From positions 1 to 5,457 of the forward strand of contig JAHAIU010000199.1 in the NCBI GenBank assembly GCA_018372555.1: DNA of 5,457 nucleotides. The letters are read 5' to 3'. Below are positions 1-5,457 of the stretch, piece by piece; the stretch's first letter is position 1; each line of letters begins with the position of its first letter. Both the position numbers and the translations under genes were made by a program. This stretch comes from Clostridium sp. (lineage in GTDB: Bacteria > Bacillota > Clostridia > Clostridiales > Clostridiaceae). Below the pieces are notes generated by a model, which was not told where the DNA came from, did no database searches, and saw nothing but the letters and a program-made list of their open reading frames with translations.

Positions 1-3000
1 GTTGTTAAGCTAACAGCAACAGCATCATATAATGATGTCGTTAAATCAAAGGATTTTTATTTAACTGTAATATCACTTCCAAGTAATGAGGAAATTGTTA
101 AACATGACTTAGATAAAATAGACTTAGGTAAGATTGATTCAATTACAGAAAATCTTACTCTTCCTACAAATGGGGAATGGGGTTCACAAATTAGTTGGAT
201 ATCATCAGATGAAAAATATTTAAAAAATGATGGAACTATAAAAAGACCTGAGATGGGGAATGAAGAAGTAGAAGTTAGATTAACAGCTACTGCAACAGTA
301 GGTGAAATTACTTCTAGTAGAGATTTTAAGATTAGAATTTTACCACAATATTATTTACCTACAATAGTAGATGTAGATATAGTTGAAGTAACTACTACAA
401 AGGGACAATCCCCAACATTACCTTCAAAAGTGAATGTTACTTATAACAATGGAGAAAAAGATAGCTTGGAAGCACGATGGCCAAGTTACATTGAAAAAGA
501 GCTGTATAATACTATTGGAACTTTTGAGATAGAAGGAACTGTAATAGATAGTGATGCTATTTCTAAAGCTATAATAACAGTTGTTGAGGATTCTAAGTAT
601 GCGCCAGAGGTAATTTCTTCAAGTTTTGATTTAAGCAATATTTCCTTAGATGGTGATAATATATTAACTCAGAATACAGAAAGGACGATAGAATATTTAA
701 AGTTATTAGATTCAGATAGAATGTTATATAATTTCAGAAAGACATTTGGTCAAGATACTAAGGGAGTAAAACCACTTGGTGGATGGGATGAGCCAACGGG
801 ACTGTTAAGAGGACATTCAACTGGACATTATATGTCAGCATTAGCACTTGCATATGCATCTACCGGTGATGAAGAATTAAAAGATAAAATGGATTATATG
901 ATATCTGAAATGAGGGAGCTTCAACTATTATCTGAAGGAAATGCAGCAGATTTTCAAACTAAAGGTACAGCACAAAGTAGTTGGAGTACTGATCCAAATG
1001 AATGGGGATATGGATTTATAAGTGCATATTCACCAGATCAATTTGCATTATTAGAGCAATATACACCATATGCCACAATCTGGGCACCATACTATACTTT
1101 GCATAAATTGATGGCTGGATATTTAGACTGTTATACTTATGGTGGAAATGAAGAAGCCTTAGAAACTGCAAAAGATTTAGGTAGTTGGATATATAATAGG
1201 TTAAGTGCATGTACACAAGAGCAACGTGAAAAAATGTGGAGTATGTACATTGCTGGTGAATATGGCGGAATGAATGAATCATTATCAACATTATATAAAA
1301 TAACAGATGATGATAAATATTTAGAAGCTGCAAAAATGTTTGATAATAAGAAGTTTTTTGATAATTTAAGTGCTAATGTTGATGATATAAGTGGACGTCA
1401 TGCTAATCAACATATTCCACAAATTGTTGGAGCTATCAAAGAATATGAAGTAACTGGTGATATATATTACTATAATGTAGCAGAGAATTTTTGGGATATA
1501 GTTATAGATAGATATGCATACTCTATTGGGGGCGTTGGTAGAGGTGAGATGTTCAAGGAGCCATATATGTTAGCAAATAATATTGATAGTGATAAAAATT
1601 GTGAAACTTGTGCTGCTTATAACATGTTAAAACTAACAAAGGATTTATATGTATATAATCCAGATGATGCTAAGTATATGGATTATTATGAGAGAACATT
1701 AATAAATCAAATAATAGCATCTCAAAATCAAGAAACCTATGAAGATATGCATAATGGAACTACTTATATGTTGCCAATAGGACCTGGTGCTAAAAAGGGT
1801 TATGGAGACGATTATGATAGTTTTACATGCTGCCATGGTACAGGAATGGAAAACCATGTTAAGTATCAGGAGGCTTCATATTATACATCAGAAGATAATA
1901 ATACATTATATGTAAATTTATACATGCCAACTACTTTAGATTGGAAAGAAAAAGGCGTAATTATTAAGCAAGAGAATGAATTTCCATCAGATACTTCTAA
2001 GATGACTATTAATGGTAATGGGGAATTTGAATTGAAATTACGCGTACCATATTGGGCAACTAATGGATTTACTGTAAAAGTAAATGGAGAAGAAGTAATC
2101 AATGGTGCCGATGCAAGTTCGTATGTTTCTATAGATAGAGTCTGGAAAGATGGAGATACAGTTGAAGTTAATATGCCATATTCTATTCATTTGGATAAAA
2201 CACATGATAAGTTAGATGGTAAAACAGTTGCATCTGTTATGTATGGTCCATTAGTGATGGTAGCTAAAAGTTCAGATAAAAACTTTTTAGAATTGACATT
2301 AGATCCAAATTTAGAATCGTTAATTAAGGTAGTTAATGTTGATGAAAACAATATAGTTTCAATTGAATCTAACAATTTAAATTTTGTACCAATGTATAGT
2401 GCTTATAATTTTGAATATCATACTTATTTTAAAATAAATATGTTAGGAACAAGTGATTTACCAAAAGTAAATAAGGATTTATTACAATCTAAATATGAAG
2501 AAGTAAAAGATTATAATGAAAAAGATTATACAGAAGAAAGTTTTAAGGAATTTAAAGAAGCATTAAATAATGCAAAGAGCATATTAGATAACCAATATGC
2601 AACTCAATCTGAAGTAGATAATGCTTTAGAATACCTTATTGAAAAAATAGATAGGTTAGTTAAGAAACCAATAAAAGAAGTGGTTGATAAATCTTTATTA
2701 CAATCTAAATATGAAGAAGTAAAAGACTATAATCAAAAAGATTATACAGAGGAAAGCTTTAAAGAATTTAAAGAAGCACTAGATAATGCAAAATATGTTT
2801 TGAAAAATGAAAATTCAACACAAAACGAAGTTGATTCTGCACTTAATGAGTTAAATAATAAAGTAAGTAAATTAGTTAAAAAGTCTGTAATTAATGATAA
2901 TAATTCAAATACCACAGATAATAATGTTTTACCTGGTACTGGTGGAAGAAATTCTTTATTAATATTACTAGGGGCAATACTAATAGTAGGATCAGGTGTT

Positions 3001-3054
3001 TTCTTAATGAAAACAGGAAGAATAAAAAAGCTAGTTAATAAAGATAAAAAATAA
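1..3054 (+). CDS. Cell-wall-anchored DUF1680 glycoside hydrolase (GH127/GH146 beta-L-arabinofuranosidase-like), 5' end outside window
   Basis: The frame is open from base 1 to the TAA at 3052-3054, giving 1017 visible codons. The ATG at 253 lies inside an Ig-like module, so it is not the true start. Modules, numbered from the first visible codon: end of an aBig-type domain (1-26), complete aBig-type domain (about 29-114, with ISWISSD and VRLTATATV), Big_4-like Ig domain (about 119-196), DUF1680 catalytic region (about 209-814), two FIVAR repeats (826-889 and 898-961), LPGTG at 977-981, a hydrophobic segment and a basic tail. The catalytic region has RGHSTGHY (270-277), WAPYYTLHK (361-369), GRGEMF (Glu516), NCETC (Glu535, Cys537) and TCCHGTGMEN (Cys610, Cys611). 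By analogy with Bifidobacterium HypBA1 (Glu322; Zn ligands Glu338, Cys340, Cys417, Cys418), Glu516 is the likely acid/base and the Cys pair supplies the nucleophile and a zinc ligand. Expected activity is retaining release of beta-L-arabinofuranose at the cell surface. The CC-x-GTGMEN motif resembles GH146-type more than GH127-type members. The family call is firm; the exact substrate is inference. Confidence 0.93.
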   Translation, partial: VVKLTATASYNDVVKSKDFYLTVISLPSNEEIVKHDLDKIDLGKIDSITENLTLPTNGEWGSQISWISSDEKYLKNDGTIKRPEMGNEEVEVRLTATATVGEITSSRDFKIRILPQYYLPTIVDVDIVEVTTTKGQSPTLPSKVNVTYNNGEKDSLEARWPSYIEKELYNTIGTFEIEGTVIDSDAISKAIITVVEDSKYAPEVISSSFDLSNISLDGDNILTQNTERTIEYLKLLDSDRMLYNFRKTFGQDTKGVKPLGGWDEPTGLLRGHSTGHYMSALALAYASTGDEELKDKMDYMISEMRELQLLSEGNAADFQTKGTAQSSWSTDPNEWGYGFISAYSPDQFALLEQYTPYATIWAPYYTLHKLMAGYLDCYTYGGNEEALETAKDLGSWIYNRLSACTQEQREKMWSMYIAGEYGGMNESLSTLYKITDDDKYLEAAKMFDNKKFFDNLSANVDDISGRHANQHIPQIVGAIKEYEVTGDIYYYNVAENFWDIVIDRYAYSIGGVGRGEMFKEPYMLANNIDSDKNCETCAAYNMLKLTKDLYVYNPDDAKYMDYYERTLINQIIASQNQETYEDMHNGTTYMLPIGPGAKKGYGDDYDSFTCCHGTGMENHVKYQEASYYTSEDNNTLYVNLYMPTTLDWKEKGVIIKQENEFPSDTSKMTINGNGEFELKLRVPYWATNGFTVKVNGEEVINGADASSYVSIDRVWKDGDTVEVNMPYSIHLDKTHDKLDGKTVASVMYGPLVMVAKSSDKNFLELTLDPNLESLIKVVNVDENNIVSIESNNLNFVPMYSAYNFEYHTYFKINMLGTSDLPKVNKDLLQSKYEEVKDYNEKDYTEESFKEFKEALNNAKSILDNQYATQSEVDNALEYLIEKIDRLVKKPIKEVVDKSLLQSKYEEVKDYNQKDYTEESFKEFKEALDNAKYVLKNENSTQNEVDSALNELNNKVSKLVKKSVINDNNSNTTDNNVLPGTGGRNSLLILLGAILIVGSGVFLMKTGRIKKLVNKDKK
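85..342 (+). other. Atrophied bacterial Ig-like (aBig) module in the first hydrolase
   Basis: Residues about 29-114 follow the usual pattern of this module: a helical lead-in (NEEIVKHDLDKI), LTLPTNGEWGSQISWISSD, a Gly-Thr turn before a short R-P segment, then VRLTATATV and a closing FKIRIL strand. Bases 1-78 encode only the last strands of a preceding copy (VVKLTATASY through FYLTVI), so at least two copies stood in tandem upstream of the catalytic domain. The second gene carries a matching copy at 4090-4341. A spacer or glycan-contact role is inferred; no binding residues can be named. Confidence 0.8.
2476..2883 (+). repeat. Two tandem FIVAR-type helical repeats, 216-base period
   Basis: Two coding units, 2476-2667 and 2692-2883, are offset by exactly 216 bases (72 codons). 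Both open with LLQSKYEEVKDYN and share KDYTEESFKEFKEAL, TQ-x-EVD-x-AL and a closing LVKK. By eye about 46 of 63 residues agree: 31 of the first 33 but only about half of the rest. The pattern fits FIVAR domains, three-helix modules common just before LPxTG anchors in Gram-positive surface enzymes. They probably lift the catalytic domain away from the peptidoglycan; adhesion is possible but unproven. Confidence 0.85.
2929..3051 (+). other. LPxTG cell-wall sorting signal
   Basis: After an Asn/Asp/Ser/Thr-rich linker, the C-terminus reads LPGTG (2929-2943), then a hydrophobic stretch beginning LLILLGAILIVGSGVFL, then a Lys/Arg-rich tail (KTGRIKK through KDKK) before the stop. This is the classic three-part sortase substrate signal. 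Cleavage is expected between Thr and Gly, with the protein then linked covalently to peptidoglycan by a class A-like or housekeeping sortase encoded elsewhere. Confidence 0.93.
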
Positions 3055-3082
3055 TTAAAAAGTTTAATCCAAATAGTGAATT

Positions 3083-3127
3083 AAGGAGCTTGATATTTTA
3101 TAAATATATAGGCTCCTTTTCTATTTA
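3083..3127 (+). terminator. Rho-independent terminator after the first hydrolase gene
   Basis: AAGGAGC (3083-3089) pairs perfectly with GCTCCTT (3112-3118). Further weak A-T pairs can extend the stem inward with a bulge around 3090-3110. The 3' arm runs into TTTT, then C, T, A and TTT. It starts 28 bases after the TAA. Its position and T-rich tail fit an intrinsic terminator, separating the two hydrolase genes transcriptionally at least in part. The large A+T-rich loop is slightly unusual. Confidence 0.85.
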
Positions 3128-3169
3128 AATGAGAGCATAAAATAAATAAAATACTGCACATTGACTTTG

Positions 3170-3191
3170 TACATAAATTCATAATTATGTA
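3170..3191. promoter_or_regulatory. Inverted repeat, candidate operator upstream of the second hydrolase
   Basis: TACATAA (3170-3176) and TTATGTA (3185-3191) form a perfect 7-base inverted repeat around an 8-base spacer, 22 bases in all. It overlaps a promoter-like stretch: TTGACT at 3161-3166, CATAAT at 3180-3185 and TGTAAT at 3188-3193. None of these pairs has the preferred 16-18 base spacing. The size suits a dimeric regulator such as a LacI- or AraC-type sugar regulator, but no known operator is recognised, and chance is plausible in such A+T-rich DNA. Confidence 0.3.
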
Positions 3192-3209
3192 ATATTTTAA
3201 AGTAATATT
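3189..3209 (+). repeat. Short direct repeat GTAATATT, two copies 13 bases apart
   Basis: GTAATATT occurs at 3189-3196 and 3202-3209, separated by five A/T bases, just downstream of the 3170-3191 palindrome. It could be a pair of protein-binding half-sites or simple low-complexity sequence. Nothing identifies a function. Confidence 0.3.
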
Positions 3210-3253
3210 AAACTTAAAATGAAATCGTAATTAAATTTTTATTTTTTTAAGTT

Positions 3254-3300
3254 CATTAATATCTATTTTTTATTTTAGATAGTATTAATGTTCATATAAG
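3254..3300 (+). promoter_or_regulatory. Imperfect palindrome next to a possible -10 element of the second hydrolase
   Basis: CATTAATA (3254-3261) pairs with TATTAATG (3283-3290). TCTA (3262-3265) then pairs with TAGA (3276-3279), leaving three unpaired bases on the right arm. GTTCAT is also repeated directly at 3251-3256 and 3290-3295. TATAAG at 3295-3300 resembles a sigma-A -10 box and would give a short leader before the ATG at 3325. No good -35 hexamer lies 16-18 bases upstream; the palindrome occupies that place, as an activator or repressor site might. Function is inferred from position only. Confidence 0.35.
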
Positions 3301-3324
3301 TTTAATTAGATAGATGGGAATTAA

Positions 3325-4644
3325 ATGTTAAATTTTAATAAGCTTTTACTCATATTGGTAGCAACCATTTTTTTATCTAATGTTAATACAACAATATTTG
3401 CTGTTAATAATGATAAAATCTTTACTAATACTAATGAATTGAATTTGTCTTTTGATAATACTATTAAAGATAGTTCAAAAAATAATATTAAGAGTATATT
3501 CAATGGAGATGAAGTGTACGTAAATGGAGTTTCAGGAAAAGCAATTTCTTTAAACGGTGTGAGCAATTATATTGATTTAGGAACAACTGATAGACTTCAA
3601 CCAGAAAATTTAACAATGTCATGTTGGATTAATCCATCTGAATCTTTAGGTGGAAGAGAACATATGTTAATGTGGAATAAGCCTAATGGGAACTTTTATG
3701 GAAATGGATGGTATTTAACTATTCTTAACACTAGTACTCCATTAAAATTATCAATAGGAAATAGCTTTCAAGAAGCATATGTAAATGAGAATCTAGATGA
3801 GTTTTTTCCACTAAATACTTGGACTCATATAGCAGTAACTTTTAATGAAGAAACAAAGGAAGTAAAAATATATAGAAATGGTATAGCTCAAAAGGTCAAT
3901 TATGTAAATAAAATTACTAATAGTATAGTATCTGATAATGAGGAGAATAAATATTTAGGGTTTAATTCTCCTAAATATAATGGGGGTTATTCAAAATTAT
4001 CAGTAGATGAATTTAAAATCTATAGTTCTGTGGCAGATGAATTAGATGTTGTAAATTTATATACTGAGTTTGGTGCTGATTTTGATGAACAAGCTATTAT
4101 TGATGAAGATGTAAAAAATCTAAGTATATTAACAGAGGACATAACTTCAGATTTATATTTACCAACTAAAGGTGAAGCAGGTAGTGAAATTACTTGGATC
4201 TCATCAGATAGTAGATATATAAATAATGAAGGGAAAGTAATAAGACCAGGAATAGGAGAAGGTGATGTAACAGTCACTTTAACTGCAACAATCACTTTTG
4301 GTGAGAAATATGCTGAAAAAAAATTCGATGTAAAAATATTAGCTGAATCTCACTTCATCACATTGAAAGATTTTAATATGGATAAAGTAGAAACATTAGA
4401 TGATTATTATATAAATTCTTTAAATAAGGAAATAGAATATTTAAAGGAATATGATTCAGATAGGTTATTAGCAGGATTTTTTGAAACTAGAGGTTTAGAG
4501 CCTAAAGGGACAAAATATCCTGGATGGGAAAGTACAGAAATTAGAGGTCATACATTAGGACATTATTTAACAGCTATTGCACAAGCTTATGAGAATTCTA
4601 AAGATGAAGAATTGTTAAATAAGATTAACTATATAATAGATTGA
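3325..4644 (+). CDS. Secreted LamG/aBig/DUF1680 hydrolase, N-terminal part cut short by in-frame TGA
   Basis: The ATG at 3325 directly follows an in-frame TAA (3322-3324), so translation cannot begin earlier. Upstream is only a weak Shine-Dalgarno-like GGGAA (3316-3320). Residues 1-26 form a signal peptide: MLNFNK, hydrophobic LLLILVATIFL, and probable cleavage after TIFA. Residues about 34-248 fit a LamG/concanavalin A-like module (AISLNGVSNYIDLG, MSCWINP, TWTHIAVTF, VDEFKIYS). Residues about 256-339 are an aBig module (ITWISSD, VTLTATITF). The DUF1680 catalytic domain begins near 344, with EYLKEYDSDRLL and RGHTLGHY (407-414), but translation stops after 439 residues, early in the (alpha/alpha)6 barrel. 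The same frame resumes at once at 4645. As it stands the product has the binding and spacer modules but no active site, so it would be inactive as a hydrolase. The complete locus is 3325 to beyond 5457 and should be treated as a probable pseudogene or a sequence to verify. Confidence 0.85.
   Translation: MLNFNKLLLILVATIFLSNVNTTIFAVNNDKIFTNTNELNLSFDNTIKDSSKNNIKSIFNGDEVYVNGVSGKAISLNGVSNYIDLGTTDRLQPENLTMSCWINPSESLGGREHMLMWNKPNGNFYGNGWYLTILNTSTPLKLSIGNSFQEAYVNENLDEFFPLNTWTHIAVTFNEETKEVKIYRNGIAQKVNYVNKITNSIVSDNEENKYLGFNSPKYNGGYSKLSVDEFKIYSSVADELDVVNLYTEFGADFDEQAIIDEDVKNLSILTEDITSDLYLPTKGEAGSEITWISSDSRYINNEGKVIRPGIGEGDVTVTLTATITFGEKYAEKKFDVKILAESHFITLKDFNMDKVETLDDYYINSLNKEIEYLKEYDSDRLLAGFFETRGLEPKGTKYPGWESTEIRGHTLGHYLTAIAQAYENSKDEELLNKINYIID
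4642..4644 (+). other. In-frame TGA interrupting the second hydrolase
   Basis: The TGA follows NYIID and precedes LSISQ with no change of frame. In the first gene the aligned segment is DYMISEMRELQ, so the stop falls where that protein has Glu. One-base ancestors of TGA include GGA (Gly), AGA or CGA (Arg), TTA (Leu) and TCA (Ser). A Glu codon would need two changes, so the ancestral residue is uncertain. The next base is T. Confidence 0.9.
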
Positions 4645-5457
4645 TTATCAATTTCTCAGTTTGATAGTGGATATCTTTCAGCTTTTCCGGAAACTTTATT
4701 TGATAATGTAGAATCTTCAAAGCCTGCATGGGTACCATGGTACACAATGCACAAGATAATAGCAGGATTAATTGATGTTTATAAGTTAACTGATAATGAA
4801 AAGGCTTATGATATTAGTGTTAAATTAGGTGAGTGGGTATATAATAGAACATCAAAATGGACACCTCAAGTTCAAAATACTGTTTTATCTGTTGAATATG
4901 GTGGTATGAATGACTGCTTATATGAATTATATAAAATATCTGGAAATGAAAACTATATAGACGCTGCTCATAAATTTGATGAAGTTAATTTATTCACTTC
5001 AATTCAACAAGGAAATGATATTTTAAATGGAAAGCACGCTAATACTACTATCCCTAAATTTTTAGGAGCATTAAATAGATACCGTGTTTTAGGTGAAGGT
5101 GAGGAATTTTATTTACAAGCAGCAGAATCTTTTTGGGATATTGTAGTGAATAATCATACCTATATTACTGGTGGAAATAGTGAATGGGAACATTTGGGAG
5201 AATCTAGAAAATTAGATATAGAAAGAACGGATTGTAATTGTGAAACTTGTAATACTTATAATATGTTAAAGTTATCCAGAGAATTATTTAAGATAACAGG
5301 GAATGTTAAGTATGCTGATTATTATGAAAATACAATAATAAATGCAATATTATCATCTCAAAATCCTGAAACAGGAATGACAACTTATTTTCAGCCTATG
5401 GCAACAGGATATTTTAAAGTATATAGTACTCCATTTGATAAGTTCTGGTGTTGTACA
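4645..5457 (+). pseudogene. Continuation of the second DUF1680 hydrolase beyond the TGA, 3' end outside window
   Basis: This is the same frame as the upstream part, open for 271 codons to the window edge. It encodes the rest of the catalytic barrel. Codon numbers counted from 3325: WVPWYTMHK (469-477), VEYGGMND, HANTTIPKFLGA, GGNSEWEHL with likely acid/base Glu622, NCETC with predicted zinc ligands Glu640 and Cys642, and FWCC with Cys709-Cys710 (zinc ligand and nucleophile) just before the window ends. Every diagnostic residue of the GH127/GH146 cysteine-glycosidase site that should be present is present, so the break is recent, a sequencing error, or bypassed. The first in-frame ATG (4747) lies within the conserved WVPWYTMHK motif and has no visible ribosome binding site, so independent translation is unlikely. 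Whether an LPxTG anchor follows cannot be seen. Confidence 0.85.

Noticed and set aside
253..255. ATG as the start of the first hydrolase
   Set aside because: The same frame is open back to base 1 and encodes continuous aBig sequence across this ATG; it also lacks a signal peptide. The true start must lie upstream of the window.
1016..1333. Antisense open frame of about 105 codons opposite the first catalytic domain
   Set aside because: It lies wholly within a well-supported coding region, is of low complexity with many His, Tyr and Leu, and shows no recognisable domain. The other minus-strand frames (such as 1881-2102, 3321-3566 and 4020-4295) are the same kind of shadow.
3161..3193. Standard sigma-A promoter from TTGACT with CATAAT or TGTAAT
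   Set aside because: The spacers are 13 and 21 bases rather than 16-18, so the pair is not called as a promoter.
3055..3324. Small gene or RNA gene in the intergenic region
   Set aside because: I found no open frame with a ribosome binding site and no tRNA or riboswitch-like pattern; beyond the terminator, palindromes and short repeat the DNA is plain A+T-rich.
4642..4644. Selenocysteine insertion at the TGA
   Set aside because: The aligned position is not Cys in the first gene and is not a catalytic site. The nearby hairpin is A+T-rich with no recognisable SECIS loop.
4642..4660. Frameshift as the cause of the broken second gene
   Set aside because: The frame before and after the stop is the same and both flanks align with the family, so an isolated nonsense codon explains it without any insertion or deletion.
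4747..5457. Separate gene starting at ATG 4747
   Set aside because: The ATG lies inside the conserved WVPWYTMHK motif, has no ribosome binding site, and would give a barrel missing its first helices.

Overview
The window looks like a chromosomal segment from a low-GC Firmicute, most likely a Clostridium-type gut or soil polysaccharide degrader. The base composition is strongly A+T-rich, codons end mostly in A or T (AGA for Arg, TTA for Leu), and one product carries a Gram-positive LPxTG cell-wall sorting signal. Species cannot be fixed from the sequence alone.

Layout: (1) 1-3054, + strand, the 3' part of a very large secreted, wall-anchored glycoside hydrolase whose start lies upstream of the window. 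Its order is: end of an atrophied bacterial Ig (aBig-type) module, a complete aBig module, a Big_4-like Ig module, a DUF1680 catalytic domain (GH127/GH146 beta-L-arabinofuranosidase superfamily), two FIVAR repeats, LPGTG, a membrane segment and a basic tail. (2) 3055-3324, a 270-base intergenic region with a convincing Rho-independent terminator, then A+T-rich DNA holding two imperfect inverted repeats and weak promoter-like hexamers. (3) 3325-5457, a second gene of the same kind: signal peptide, LamG-like (concanavalin A-fold) module, aBig module, DUF1680 catalytic domain. It is interrupted by an in-frame TGA at 4642-4644 and runs off the window end. The reading frame continues past the TGA for 271 codons without another stop and keeps the predicted catalytic Glu, the zinc-ligand Glu/Cys pair and the Cys-Cys nucleophile motif.

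Together the genes look like part of a tandem cluster of extracellular enzymes that remove beta-L-arabinofuranosyl (or related) residues from plant glycoproteins or pectic and arabinan side chains. The accessory Ig and LamG modules probably space the enzyme or bind glycan. The two catalytic domains are clearly homologous but differ in loop content and motif detail, so they probably have different linkage or substrate preferences. The terminator suggests separate transcription of the second gene. The most notable observation is the isolated stop codon in that otherwise intact gene. I saw no RNA gene, CRISPR array, transposase or defence system. The window does not show a clearly new system, but the disrupted paralogue, the extra catalytic-domain loop and the intergenic palindromes deserve checks.
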